A DNA stretch of 60,604 nucleotides from Tateyamaria sp. syn59 (GTDB taxonomy: Bacteria > Pseudomonadota > Alphaproteobacteria > Rhodobacterales > Rhodobacteraceae): positions 275,919 through 336,522 of the forward strand of contig NZ_VCBA01000005.1 in NCBI RefSeq assembly GCF_007995245.1. Direction: 5' to 3'. Every line of letters begins with the position of its first letter. Position 1 is the first letter of the stretch. The notes under the pieces were generated by a model. It was not told the DNA's origin and searched no databases. It worked only from the letters and a program-made list of their open reading frames with translations. Of the stretch, positions 37,096 to 45,858 are shown piece after piece. Position numbers and translations under genes: made by a program.

Positions 37096-37950
37096 ATGAC
37101 GAAGACACTTCTTTCCTTTGGTCACGGTTATTCCGCCAAGGCGCTGACCAAGCTGTTGCTTCCACAGGGTTGGAACGTGATTGGCACGACCCGCACGGCG
37201 GAGAAGGCCGAGGCGTTGAAAGCCACAGGTGTGGAGCCGCTGATCTTTCCCGGTGATGACATGGGCGCTGCGATTGATGCGGCGACGCATGTGCTGATCT
37301 CGGCGGGACCAGATGCGGAGGGTGATCCGGTTTTGCGCGAAGTCGGTGATCAGATCGCGGCGCGCGCTGGGCAGTTTGAGTGGGTTGGATACCTGTCCAC
37401 CACCGGGGTTTATGGTGATCATGGTGGCGATTGGGTGGATGAGGACACGCCGCTTGTCCCGTCCACGCGACGCGGGCAGTGGCGGAAGGATGCGGAGGCC
37501 GCATGGGCCGTCATTCCGGGTCTGCCGCTGCATATCTTTCGGTTGGCGGGCATCTATGGGCCGGGGCGAGGTCCCTTTGCCAAAGTGCGCAATGGTACCG
37601 CGCGGCGGATCATCAAGCCGAACCAAGTGTTTTCGCGCATTCATGTAGAGGACATTGCGCAGATCGTGGCCGCCTCCATCGTGGAGCCTGCGCCTGGCAC
37701 GGCCTACAATGTGTGTGATGACTATGCCGCGCCGCCGGAGGACGTGATTGAACATGCCGCGCATCTGCTGGGCCTGCCTATTCCACCCGCCGAGGATTTC
37801 GAGACGGCCGATATGACGCCTATGGCGCGCAGTTTTTATGCCGAGAGCAAGCGGGTCCGGAACGATCGCATCAAGGATGCGTTGGGTGTGGAGTTGATCT
37901 ATCCCACCTACAAGGAAGGGCTGGCGGCCTTGCTGCAGCACCCGGAATGA
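37096..37950 (+). CDS. NAD-dependent epimerase/dehydratase-like protein (YeeZ type)
   Basis: A 284-residue extended short-chain dehydrogenase. The N-terminal LLSFGHGYSAKAL is a modified dinucleotide-binding loop, followed by THVLISAGP, YLSTTGVYGDHGG and FRLAGIYGPGR, the family pattern. No classical YxxxK is seen, as in YeeZ relatives. The substrate is unknown. The stop overlaps the exoD start (ATGA), indicating cotranslation. Confidence 0.86.
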   Translation: MTKTLLSFGHGYSAKALTKLLLPQGWNVIGTTRTAEKAEALKATGVEPLIFPGDDMGAAIDAATHVLISAGPDAEGDPVLREVGDQIAARAGQFEWVGYLSTTGVYGDHGGDWVDEDTPLVPSTRRGQWRKDAEAAWAVIPGLPLHIFRLAGIYGPGRGPFAKVRNGTARRIIKPNQVFSRIHVEDIAQIVAASIVEPAPGTAYNVCDDYAAPPEDVIEHAAHLLGLPIPPAEDFETADMTPMARSFYAESKRVRNDRIKDALGVELIYPTYKEGLAALLQHPE

Positions 37951-38540
37951 CGCCCGACGACAAGCGCACGCTGAACCACCTGCTGGATGCGCTGGACGGG
38001 GCCGGAGAGGGCGAGAACGTGTCCGTGCAGGACATTCTCGATAAGATTGGCGAGCGGTCGATCATGCCCGCCGTGCTGGTTGTGTCGATCCTGCTGGTTT
38101 CGCCGCTGTCGGGCATTCCGGGTATGCCGACCTTGTCCGCCATCATACTGTGGCTGCTGGTCGGGCAGGCGCTGGCCGGGCGCAAGCATCTGTGGCTGCC
38201 CGGTTTTCTGAGCCGCCGGCGCGTGGGGCGGGGAAAGCTGCAGGCTGCGGTCCGTTGGCTGCGCCGCCCGGCCGGGTGGTTTGACCGGCATTCGCATCCG
38301 CGCCTGCGCATTCTGGCGTTGAACCCGCTGCGGCAGGTGGCGCTTCTGATGTGCATGGTGATCCCGGTCAGCTGGCCGTTTCTGGAACTGGTGCCGTTCT
38401 TTACGTCCTTTGGTGCGGGTGCCGTGGCGCTGCTGGCGTTCGGTCTGGTGACGCGCGACGGGTACTTTCTGATCGCCGGGTATTTGGTGTCGCTAGGGAT
38501 GCTTTATGCTGTTCTGACGCTGGTTCAGGCGGCGACCTGA
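37947..38540 (+). CDS. exoD: ExoD-family exopolysaccharide-synthesis protein
   Basis: The 197-residue membrane protein has about four hydrophobic segments and the ExoD pattern: SVQDILDKIGERSIMPAVLVVSI near the N-terminus, then SPLSGIPGMPTLSAIIL. Rhizobial ExoD is needed for exopolysaccharide production and alkali tolerance; the mechanism is unknown. It is translationally coupled to the epimerase gene. Its end overlaps the convergent membrane-protein gene by 16 bases. Confidence 0.9.
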   Translation: MTPDDKRTLNHLLDALDGAGEGENVSVQDILDKIGERSIMPAVLVVSILLVSPLSGIPGMPTLSAIILWLLVGQALAGRKHLWLPGFLSRRRVGRGKLQAAVRWLRRPAGWFDRHSHPRLRILALNPLRQVALLMCMVIPVSWPFLELVPFFTSFGAGAVALLAFGLVTRDGYFLIAGYLVSLGMLYAVLTLVQAAT

Positions 38541-39184
38541 CGGGGCCAGAGGCGGTAGAGCACGGCGCCGATCACGCCGAAGGCCGCGAGCAGGCCCAGC
38601 GCTGTGGCCCCGTTGATGCCGTAGAACATGGCGCGGTCGGCCCATTCCATCGAGTTGAGGAAGGGGTAAGGCAGGCCGCTTGTCACGTCACCGACGGGTT
38701 TGGTGTTGAACCGTTGGACGAAGAGTTCGGCCCAGGCCACGTAAGCGGCGATGATGGCGATCAGGGGCAGGGCCGCGCGCCAGACGCGGCGGAAGACCTT
38801 GCCGATGAAGAGCGCGTCGATGATCTGGAGCGCGGGGCCGAGCGCGTGCAGGTAGTATTCGAGCCACCAGACGATGGGACCGCCGCCATTCACCAGAGAC
38901 GGGTCGGTGAAGTAGAGCCGCCAGTAGAGAAACACGACCATCACGTTCAGCACGGCAGCGCACATCGCTGTCACCTCGTGCTGCCGCGTGATCCGGTGTT
39001 CGCTGAGCGCGAGCATCCGACTGGCGGCGAAGAAGGACAGAAACAGCGCCCAGATGGTGAGATAGCGGAAGGGGCCGCCCGGTCCGGTCCATTGCCCGCC
39101 GATCATCTGGTAGAGGCAGTAGCCCGCCGCCAGAAGGAACACGATCCAGCGGTAGATCAGGATGGGGCGGCTGTGAATGTCCAT
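38525..39184 (-). CDS. AIG1/ADTRP-like (FAR-17a family) integral membrane protein
   Basis: A 219-residue protein with six hydrophobic segments. GGPFRYLTIW (36-45) and WWLEYYLHALGP (106-117) align, from memory, with GGSWKFLTF and WLNHGMHT of human AIG1, so T43 and H113 correspond to its catalytic Thr and His. Later YVAWAELF and LPYPFLN match YILWVCWV and WVYPFLE. AIG1 and ADTRP hydrolyse fatty-acid esters of hydroxy fatty acids in membranes. A bacterial homologue with both residues suggests a lipid hydrolase, which is inferred. ATG 39184 gives the shortest leader; GAAGAG precedes it. Confidence 0.7.
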   Translation of the reverse strand: MDIHSRPILIYRWIVFLLAAGYCLYQMIGGQWTGPGGPFRYLTIWALFLSFFAASRMLALSEHRITRQHEVTAMCAAVLNVMVVFLYWRLYFTDPSLVNGGGPIVWWLEYYLHALGPALQIIDALFIGKVFRRVWRAALPLIAIIAAYVAWAELFVQRFNTKPVGDVTSGLPYPFLNSMEWADRAMFYGINGATALGLLAAFGVIGAVLYRLWPRQVAA

Positions 39185-39245
39185 GTTTCGGGCTCTTCGA
39201 AATGTGACCCTAACACTGGCCGATGTGGCGCGGATGGCGCAAGGA

Positions 39246-41174
39246 TTACGCGCGTGCTTCGCCGATTGACGTAACGCCAAGGACGTTCAGCACCTTGGCC
39301 TCGATCTGTTCGGCGTTCATGCCTGCGACGGCGTACATGTCGGCGGGGCTGGCCTGGTCGATGAAGATGTCGGGCAGGACCATGGAACGGTACTTGAACC
39401 CGGCGTCGAACACGCCTTCCTCGGCCAGAAGCTGGGCGACGTGGCTGCCAAAGCCCCCCACTGCGCCCTCTTCAACGGTGATCAGCGCCTCGTGATCCGC
39501 AGCCAGTTGCAGGATCAGGTCGCGGTCGAGCGGTTTGGCAAAGCGGGCGTCGGCGATGGTGGGGGTGATCCCCTTGGCGGCGAGGTTTTCGGCGGCTTTC
39601 TGTACCTCTTCCAGACGTGTGCCGAAGGAGAGGAGGGCGACGCCCTTACCTTCTTGGATCATGCGCCCCTTGCCGATCTCAAGCGGTTCTCCGCGTTCCG
39701 GCATGTCGACGCCGGTGCCTTCGCCCCGTGGGAAGCGGAAGGCGATGGGGCCTTCATTATGTGCGGCGGCGGTGGCGACCATGTGGGCCAGTTCCGCCTC
39801 GTCCGCCGCGGCCATGACGGTGAAGCCGGGCAGGTTCGACAGGTAGGCGACGTCGAAGGCACCGGCGTGTGTGGCGCCGTCGGCGCCCACGAGGCCCGCG
39901 CGGTCGATGGCGAAGCGGACGGGCAGGCGTTGGATAGCGACGTCGTGGACGACCTGGTCGTAGCCGCGCTGCAAGAAGGTGGAGTACATCGCGCAGAACG
40001 GCTTCATCCCGCCAGCCGCAAGGGCGGCGGAGAAGGTGACGCCGTGTTGTTCGGCGATGCCCACGTCAAAGCAGCGGCTCGGGTAGCGTTCGGCAAAGAG
40101 GTTCAGGCCGGTGCCGTCCGGCATGGCGGCGGTGACGGCACAGATCTTGTCGTCCGCCTCGGCCTGCTTGATCAGGTGTTGGGCGAAGACCGAGGTGTAG
40201 CTGGGCGCGTTGCTGGGTGCCTTTTTCTGTTTGCCGGTGACGACGTCGAACTTGGCGGTGGCGTGGCCCTTGTCGCGGGCGGTTTCTGCGGGTGCGTAGC
40301 CTTTGCCCTTTTTCGTCAGAACATGGATCAGGATCGGCCCGGTGGCGCGGTCGTGGACGGTGCGCAGGACCGGCAGAAGCTGATCCAGGTCGTGCCCGTC
40401 GATCGGGCCGACATAGCTGAACCCGAGTTCCTCGAAGAGCGTGCCGCCGACGGCCATGCCCTTGAGCATGTCCTTGGCCCGCTTGGCCCCTTCGCGGAAG
40501 GGTTCGGGGAGCAGGCTGACGGCGCCCTTGGCGGCTGCCTTGAGGTCCTGGAACGGGTTCTGGGCGTAGAGCCGCGAGAGGTAGGACGACATCGCACCCA
40601 CGGGCGGAGCGATGGACATTTCGTTGTCGTTGAGGATGACGAAGAGCCGTTTGCCGAGGTGGCCCGCGTTGTTCATCGCCTCGTAGGCCATGCCTGCGCT
40701 CATCGACCCGTCGCCGATCACCGCGATGGCGTCGCCGGAGCCCTCGGGGGGCTGGCCACCAAGATCGCGCGCCACGGCGAAGCCGAGGGCGGCGCTGATC
40801 GAGGTGGAGGAGTGGGCCGCGCCGAAGGGGTCGTAGGGTGATTCAGAGCGTTTGGTGAAGCCGCTCAGCCCGTCCTTCATCCGCAGGGTGCGGATGCGGT
40901 CGCGGCGTTCTGTGAGGATCTTGTGGGGGTAGCATTGGTGGCCCACGTCCCACACCAGCTTGTCGCGGGGCGTGTCGAAGATGGCGTGGATCGCTACGGT
41001 CAACTCGACCACGCCAAGACCTGCGCCGAGATGACCGCCGGTTACGGACACCGCCGACACCGTTTCGGCCCGCAATTCGTCAGCCAATTGGCGTAGCTGT
41101 GCGTCGGAGAACCGTTTGAGGTCGGCGGGCCGTTGAACGGTGTCCAGAAGCGGGGTGTTTGGCTGGTCTGACAT
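39246..41174 (-). CDS. dxs: 1-deoxy-D-xylulose-5-phosphate synthase
   Basis: Dxs makes 1-deoxyxylulose 5-phosphate from pyruvate and glyceraldehyde 3-phosphate with thiamine diphosphate, the first step of the non-mevalonate isoprenoid route. The 642-residue transketolase-like protein has [11 protein letters not shown], the TPP motif [18 protein letters not shown] with [23 protein letters not shown] and a C-terminal transketolase domain. It is the last gene of the HDAC-xseB-ispA-dxs operon, ten bases after ispA. The need for thiamine links it functionally to the thiBPQ transporter in the window. Confidence 0.98.
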   Translation of the reverse strand: MSDQPNTPLLDTVQRPADLKRFSDAQLRQLADELRAETVSAVSVTGGHLGAGLGVVELTVAIHAIFDTPRDKLVWDVGHQCYPHKILTERRDRIRTLRMKDGLSGFTKRSESPYDPFGAAHSSTSISAALGFAVARDLGGQPPEGSGDAIAVIGDGSMSAGMAYEAMNNAGHLGKRLFVILNDNEMSIAPPVGAMSSYLSRLYAQNPFQDLKAAAKGAVSLLPEPFREGAKRAKDMLKGMAVGGTLFEELGFSYVGPIDGHDLDQLLPVLRTVHDRATGPILIHVLTKKGKGYAPAETARDKGHATAKFDVVTGKQKKAPSNAPSYTSVFAQHLIKQAEADDKICAVTAAMPDGTGLNLFAERYPSRCFDVGIAEQHGVTFSAALAAGGMKPFCAMYSTFLQRGYDQVVHDVAIQRLPVRFAIDRAGLVGADGATHAGAFDVAYLSNLPGFTVMAAADEAELAHMVATAAAHNEGPIAFRFPRGEGTGVDMPERGEPLEIGKGRMIQEGKGVALLSFGTRLEEVQKAAENLAAKGITPTIADARFAKPLDRDLILQLAADHEALITVEEGAVGGFGSHVAQLLAEEGVFDAGFKYRSMVLPDIFIDQASPADMYAVAGMNAEQIEAKVLNVLGVTSIGEARA

Positions 41175-41184
41175 CTGTCTGTCT

Positions 41185-42051
41185 CTAGCTGTTGCGGGTC
41201 ACGACGAAGCGGGCTGCGTCCCGCAGCGCGTCAGCGTCCGCTTGATATACATGTAAGGCGTCACACGCTTCGGTCACGAGTTCGTTCGCGCGGCGTTTCG
41301 CCTCGTCCAGTCCGAGGAGCGAGACGAAGGTGGCCTTGCCTGCATCCGCATCCTTGCCCGTGGCCTTGCCCATAGTCGCCGCATCGCTGGTCACATCCAG
41401 CACATCGTCGGCAATCTGGAAGGCGAGGCCGAGGGCGCGAGCGTAGGTTTGCAACGGAGTGATGTCAGCCTGTGCCATGCGCGCGCCTGCGGTGGCGGAC
41501 CATTCGATCAGGGCGCCCGTTTTGCCCCTTTGTAGAGCCGTTATTTCGTCGAGGGTCAGGGGCGCGTCTGCCGTTTCCGCGGCGATGTCGAGGGCCTGGC
41601 CCAGCACCATGCCTTGGGCACCAGACGCCTTTGCCAGCGACATGGCGAGGTCGGCGCGCACGTCGCCATTACCGGCGTCGGGATGGGCGCAGAGTTCGAA
41701 GGCAAGGGTTTGCAGGGCGTCACCGGCCAGCACCGCGGTTGCCTCGTCCCATTTGATGTGAACGGTTGGCTCACCCCGCCGCAGATCGTCGTCATCCATG
41801 CAGGGCAGGTCGTCGTGGACGAGGGAATAGGCGTGCAGGGCTTCGATGCCGGTGGCGGGCCAAATGGCCTTGTTAGGGTCTATTCCATGCAGCCGGGCGC
41901 TTTCGAGCACGAGGAAGCCACGCAGCCTTTTGCCGCCATTGGTCGCGTGGGCCATCGCCTGCACCACGGGCACCGGATCGAGTGCACCAAGCACGGTATC
42001 GAACTGCGCCTGAATGGCGGCAGCCGCGTCACTCAGCCTTTGGCGGAACAT
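41185..42051 (-). CDS. ispA: farnesyl/geranylgeranyl diphosphate synthase
   Basis: A 288-residue polyprenyl synthase. The first aspartate-rich motif is in [15 protein letters not shown] and the second in [10 protein letters not shown]. The N-terminal [11 protein letters not shown] completes the allylic site. The FARM region suggests short-chain (C15) products, hence ispA. It supplies farnesyl diphosphate for quinones and cell-wall carriers. It lies three bases after xseB and ten before dxs. Confidence 0.95.
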   Translation of the reverse strand: MFRQRLSDAAAAIQAQFDTVLGALDPVPVVQAMAHATNGGKRLRGFLVLESARLHGIDPNKAIWPATGIEALHAYSLVHDDLPCMDDDDLRRGEPTVHIKWDEATAVLAGDALQTLAFELCAHPDAGNGDVRADLAMSLAKASGAQGMVLGQALDIAAETADAPLTLDEITALQRGKTGALIEWSATAGARMAQADITPLQTYARALGLAFQIADDVLDVTSDAATMGKATGKDADAGKATFVSLLGLDEAKRRANELVTEACDALHVYQADADALRDAARFVVTRNS

Positions 42052-42054
42052 GGA

Positions 42055-42297
42055 TCAGAGGCCTTCGACCGGTTTCAGCCCCGTGGGGTTGCCGTCGGAA
42101 TCAGTGGTGATGGCGGCGACCTTTTCCTCGGCCTCGCGCAGCTTAGTCTCGCACCGTTTCTTGAGCAGCGCGCCGCGTTCGTAGAGTTTGATCGAGTCGT
42201 CCAGCGCCACGTCGCCCCGTTCCAACTGGCCCAGCACCTGTTCCAGTTCGGCCATCGCTTCTTCGAAGCTCATTTCGTCTACGGGGCGGTCGGTCAT
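42055..42297 (-). CDS. xseB: exodeoxyribonuclease VII small subunit
   Basis: The 80-residue helical protein has the XseB pattern SFEEAMAELEQVLGQLERGDVALDDSIKLYERG (shown in part) followed by LKKRCETKLREAEEKV. Multiple copies bind XseA to form exonuclease VII. It overlaps the upstream HDAC gene by four bases and precedes ispA by three; xseB next to ispA and dxs is a very common arrangement. Confidence 0.97.
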   Translation of the reverse strand: MTDRPVDEMSFEEAMAELEQVLGQLERGDVALDDSIKLYERGALLKKRCETKLREAEEKVAAITTDSDGNPTGLKPVEGL

Positions 42298-43232
42298 TGG
42301 GAGGCCTTCATCAGCGATTGGACGTGGGCGCGGGCGCAGGCCGCCAGCGCGTCCAGATCATAGCCCCCTTCCAGCACCGACACCACCCGGCCTTTGCACA
42401 GGGTTTGTGCAGCTTGCGTGAGCATGTCGGTGAGGCGGGTGTAGGTGTCTGCCGTCCAGTTGAGTTGCGCGAGCGGGTCGTCCTGATGCGCGTCGAAACC
42501 GGCGGAGATCAGGATGAGTTCGGGCTGGTGGTTGATCAAAGCCGGGATCACCTGGCGTTCATATTGGGCGATGGCGTGGTTGCCGTCGGTGTGAGGTGCC
42601 AGCGGGATGTTCAGAACGGTGCCGTGGGGACCGCGATCAGACGCCTCGCCCGTGCCGGGCCAAAGCGGCATTTGCTGCGAGGTGACGACGAGCGCGCGGG
42701 GGTCGTCTTGCAGCAGCGCTTGGGTACCGTTGCCGTGGTGGACGTCGAAATCAACGATTGCCACCCGTTCAAGCCCATGCACTTCGAGCGCATGTTTGGC
42801 GGCGATGGCGACGTTGCCGAAGATGCAAAAGCCCATGGGTAGAGACTGTTCTGCATGGTGCCCGGGCGGGCGCATGGCGACGAAGGCGTTTTGCACTTCT
42901 TCGTCCAGCACCATGTCGACCGCTTTGACCGCGCCACCCGCTGCGCGCCAGACGGCGTTGTAGGAGGTGGGCGAAAGGAAGGTTTCGGCGTCGGTTTCTC
43001 GGTCGAGACCGGCGAACCCATCGGTGGGCACCTTGGACCGGACAAAGTCGATGTAGTCCTGTGGATGGCAGAGCGCGATGGAGGCATCATCGGCGAGCGG
43101 CGGATCGACGCGGATCAGGTCGAGATCGGCCAGCGCCCGTTGGATATAGTCGAGCCGCGCCACTTGTTCGGGCATGCCGGGGGGTGTGACGTGCAAGAGG
43201 CCGTCCGCGTGGGTCAGCAGGGCTGTTGCCAT
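42294..43232 (-). CDS. histone-deacetylase-family amidohydrolase
   Basis: A 312-residue arginase/deacetylase-fold protein. The zinc ligands lie in VDFDVHHGNGTQ (Asp and His) and SAGFDAHQDDPLAQL (Asp), with the active-site HH pair in RPPGHHAEQ and the tyrosine in the C-terminal LEGGYDLDALA. Bacterial members deacetylate acetylpolyamines, acetoin-related compounds or protein lysines. As the first gene of the xseB-ispA-dxs operon it may act on metabolism rather than chromatin. GGAG precedes ATG 43232. Confidence 0.93.
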   Translation of the reverse strand: MATALLTHADGLLHVTPPGMPEQVARLDYIQRALADLDLIRVDPPLADDASIALCHPQDYIDFVRSKVPTDGFAGLDRETDAETFLSPTSYNAVWRAAGGAVKAVDMVLDEEVQNAFVAMRPPGHHAEQSLPMGFCIFGNVAIAAKHALEVHGLERVAIVDFDVHHGNGTQALLQDDPRALVVTSQQMPLWPGTGEASDRGPHGTVLNIPLAPHTDGNHAIAQYERQVIPALINHQPELILISAGFDAHQDDPLAQLNWTADTYTRLTDMLTQAAQTLCKGRVVSVLEGGYDLDALAACARAHVQSLMKASQ

Positions 43233-43262
43233 CGTGATGCTCCGTCTTGAGGTGTCGGGTTG

Positions 43263-43289
43263 GGCGGATTGGAATCCGCCTTACGATTA
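43263..43289 (-). repeat. dispersed hairpin repeat, family 2, copy 2
   Basis: GGCGGATT / AATCCGCC with a two-base loop; on the minus strand it is preceded by TAATCGTAA. The 14-base string around ATCGTAAGGCGGA is shared with copy 1 at 24493-24518. It lies just past the petR stop and may end petPR transcription. Confidence 0.7.
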
Positions 43290-43988
43290 GTCCGGCGCCA
43301 GCATGTAGCCCGCGCCGCGCACGGTTTGCAGGTAGCGGGGCTGTTTCGGGTTGCTCTCGATCTTGCGCCGCAGCCGCGTGATCTGCACGTCCACGGCCCG
43401 TTCCTGCGCTTGGCCCCTGTCGCGGCCGAGGTCTTCGACCAGTTTGGCGCGGCTGATGGCCTCGCCGGGTTTGGCGGAGAAGATCTTCATCAGCTGCATT
43501 TCGGTGGCGGTCAGGCGCACGAGGTCTTCGCCCTGCCACATCTCGCCCCGTTCCATGTCGTAGCGGATGGGGCCGAGGGTGAGGATTTTGGGCGCGGCCT
43601 CCTCGGGTGCCACGTCGGGCACACGGCGCAGGATGGCGTTGATGCGCAGCAGAAGTTCCTTGGGCTCGAACGGTTTGGGCAGGTAGTCGTCCGCGCCTGC
43701 TTCCAGCCCTTCGATCCGGTTGCCGGTCTCGCCCTTGGCGGTGAGCAGCAAGATGGGAGTGGCGTGCGTTTCACGCAAGCTACGACAGAGGCTCAGCCCG
43801 TCTTCGCCTGGCATCATCACGTCCAGCACGATCAGGTCGAAATCGAGGCCCGCCAACACCCGCCGCGCATGGGCGGCATCGCGGGCGGCGGTCACAAGGA
43901 ACCCGTTCCGCATCAGGAATTTCTGTAAAAGGCTCCGAATTCGTTCATCGTCGTCGACGATCAGCAAGTGGGCGTCAAAGTCACTCAT
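43287..43988 (-). CDS. petR: OmpR/PhoB-family response regulator PetR
   Basis: The 233-residue protein has a receiver domain (VDDDERI, phosphorylation aspartate in LIVLDVMMPGEDG, K in PKPFEP) and a winged-helix output domain (LTATEMQLMKIF, AVDVQITRLRRKIE, RYLQTVRGAGYML). The neighbouring MarR-type gene and the presence of petABC nearby point to PetR, described in Rhodobacter capsulatus as affecting cytochrome bc1 gene expression. There is no histidine kinase next to it. The start overlaps the petP stop (ATGA), so the pair is cotranslated. Confidence 0.88.
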   Translation of the reverse strand: MSDFDAHLLIVDDDERIRSLLQKFLMRNGFLVTAARDAAHARRVLAGLDFDLIVLDVMMPGEDGLSLCRSLRETHATPILLLTAKGETGNRIEGLEAGADDYLPKPFEPKELLLRINAILRRVPDVAPEEAAPKILTLGPIRYDMERGEMWQGEDLVRLTATEMQLMKIFSAKPGEAISRAKLVEDLGRDRGQAQERAVDVQITRLRRKIESNPKQPRYLQTVRGAGYMLAPD

Positions 43989-44497
43989 GCACCGCTCTCC
44001 TTCAGTCTTTGATAGGTGCGATGCATTTCTGTGTCCATCATTGCCTCAAGCACGGTGCGGAAGCCCGCCACTGCTTCGGGCCCTGCGTCGCGGAATGCCG
44101 TACGCATCCGTGCGCGCTGGGCGTCGGACAGACGGGTTTCCAATGCGTGGCCGTCTTCGGTCAGAAACAGGTGACGTTCCCGTTTGTCCGAAGTGCCGAC
44201 GCGACTTTCGACAAGGCCGTCCTCGATCAACGTGCGCAGGACGCGGTTGAGCGACTGTTTGGTCACGCCCAGGATGTTCAGGAGATTGTTGACGGTTGTG
44301 CCCGGCGCGCGGTTGATGAAGTGGATGGCGCGGTGGTGCGCCCGGCCATAGGCCATGTCGGACAGGATGCGGTCCGGATCAGCGGTAAAGCCGCGATAGG
44401 CAAAGAACATCGCCTCGATCCCCTGCCGCAACTGTTCGTCAGTCAGGAAAAGAAGGTTCTCTCCACCTCTGGTCGTGGTTGCCCGTCCGTCGTCCAT
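43985..44497 (-). CDS. petP: MarR-family regulator PetP
   Basis: A 170-residue MarR-type winged-helix protein: AHHRAIHFINRAPGTTVNNLLNILGVTKQSLNRVL forms the helix-turn-helix and DGLVESRVGTSDKRERHLFLTEDG the wing. Paired with petR exactly as in Rhodobacter capsulatus petP-petR. It is divergent from ilvE with 151 bases between. The GCGG-rich N-terminal leader (GRATTTRGGENL) is unconserved, so the start is uncertain by a few codons. Confidence 0.88.
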   Translation of the reverse strand: MDDGRATTTRGGENLLFLTDEQLRQGIEAMFFAYRGFTADPDRILSDMAYGRAHHRAIHFINRAPGTTVNNLLNILGVTKQSLNRVLRTLIEDGLVESRVGTSDKRERHLFLTEDGHALETRLSDAQRARMRTAFRDAGPEAVAGFRTVLEAMMDTEMHRTYQRLKESGA

Positions 44498-44648
44498 AAC
44501 CGCCCTCGCTCACGCGCCGTCTTTTGTTGCAGTTTAAGTCAGCCTTGTTGACATTCCAAGGGCGAAGCGATATCGAATCGCAGGTTTTGCGCAACTTTAT
44601 GACCACATCGGTCCTACTTGCGCAATAAATGTAAATCGGGAGGATGCC

Positions 44649-45515
44649 ATGGCTGGCTACGATGATCGCGACGGACAAATCTGGATGGACGGCCAAATGG
44701 TCGACTGGCGTCAGGCGAATGTCCACATTCTGAGCCACGCCATGCACTATGCCTCCTCCGTATTCGAGGGTGAACGGGCGTATAATGGCAAGATCTTCCT
44801 CAGCCGTGAGCATTCGGAGCGGTTGCATTTTTCCGCCGGTGAGCTGGATTTCCAGATCCCCTACACCGTGGACGAGATTGAAGCGGCCAAACAGCAGGTC
44901 CTGACCGCCAACGGTCTGACCGACGCCTATGTCCGTGCGGTGGCGTGGCGTGGTGCGGGTGAGGACATGGGTGTCTCTTCCGCCCGCAACCCGGTCCACC
45001 TGGCCATCGCGGCGTGGGAATGGGGCAGCTACTATGGCGACGCCAAGTACAAGGGAGCGAAGATCGACATTTCCAAATGGAAGCGCCCGTCGCCCGAGAC
45101 GATCCCTGTGCACGCCAAGGCGGCCGGTCTTTACATGATCTGCACCACGTCCAAGCATGCGGCAGAGGCCAAGGGCTGTTCCGACGCGCTGTTCATGGAC
45201 TATCGCGGTTATGTGGCCGAGTGCACTGGGGCCAACATCTTCTTCGTCAAGGATGGCGAGGTGCACACGCCGAAGGCGGATGTGTTCCTGAACGGTTTGA
45301 CGCGCCAGACAGTGATTGGTCGGCTGCAGGACAAACAGATCAAAGTGCACGAGCGGGTGATCATGCCGGACGAGCTGGAGAGCTTTGAACAGTGCTGGCT
45401 GACCGGTACCGCAGCTGAGGTCACGCCGGTGGGTCAAATAGGCGACTACAACTTCGAGGTCGGTGCCCTGTGCCGCGACGTGGCTGAGGATTACGAGCAA
45501 CTGGTGCGCGCCTAG
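44649..45515 (+). CDS. ilvE: branched-chain amino acid aminotransferase
   Basis: IlvE transfers amino groups between glutamate and the keto acids of Leu, Ile and Val. The 288-residue fold-type IV PLP enzyme has the lysine in VHAKAAGLYM, the pyridoxal-binding EGERAY region near residue 40, and YVAECTGANIFFVKDGEV. Length and motifs are standard. GGGAGGATGCC precedes the ATG. An NTF2-like gene starts immediately after the stop. Confidence 0.96.
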   Translation: MAGYDDRDGQIWMDGQMVDWRQANVHILSHAMHYASSVFEGERAYNGKIFLSREHSERLHFSAGELDFQIPYTVDEIEAAKQQVLTANGLTDAYVRAVAWRGAGEDMGVSSARNPVHLAIAAWEWGSYYGDAKYKGAKIDISKWKRPSPETIPVHAKAAGLYMICTTSKHAAEAKGCSDALFMDYRGYVAECTGANIFFVKDGEVHTPKADVFLNGLTRQTVIGRLQDKQIKVHERVIMPDELESFEQCWLTGTAAEVTPVGQIGDYNFEVGALCRDVAEDYEQLVRA

Positions 45516-45516
45516 C

Positions 45517-45858
45517 ATGGACTACGACGCCTTCGCCATCGAGTGGGAGGCGGCGTGGAATTCCCACGATCTGGACCGCATCCTCGCGCATTATGCCGAG
45601 GATGTTGTGTTCCGTTCGCAAAAGGCGATGCGGCTTGTCGGGCATGGCGAATTGCGCGGCAAAGCGGCGTTGCGTGACTACTGGGCGCGCGCTTTGGAGG
45701 CGCAGCCGGATCTGTCTTTTGTCGTGGTCGATGTGCTGCACGGCCACGGCATGATGGTCATCACCTATCGCAATCACCGGGATGTGCTGGCGGCGGAGAC
45801 GTTGCGCTTTGGGCCGGATGGTTTGGTGGTCGAAGCGTCGGCTTGCCATAAGCCCTAG
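45517..45858 (+). CDS. SnoaL/NTF2-like protein
   Basis: The 113-residue protein has the cone-shaped NTF2-like pattern: AFAIEWEAAWNSHDLDRILAHYAEDVVFRSQ is the first helix and strand, followed by RGKAALRDYWARALE. These act as small-molecule binders or isomerases; the substrate is unknown. ATG 45517 is one base after the ilvE stop. The stop overlaps the convergent exporter gene by four bases. Confidence 0.85.
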   Translation: MDYDAFAIEWEAAWNSHDLDRILAHYAEDVVFRSQKAMRLVGHGELRGKAALRDYWARALEAQPDLSFVVVDVLHGHGMMVITYRNHRDVLAAETLRFGPDGLVVEASACHKP

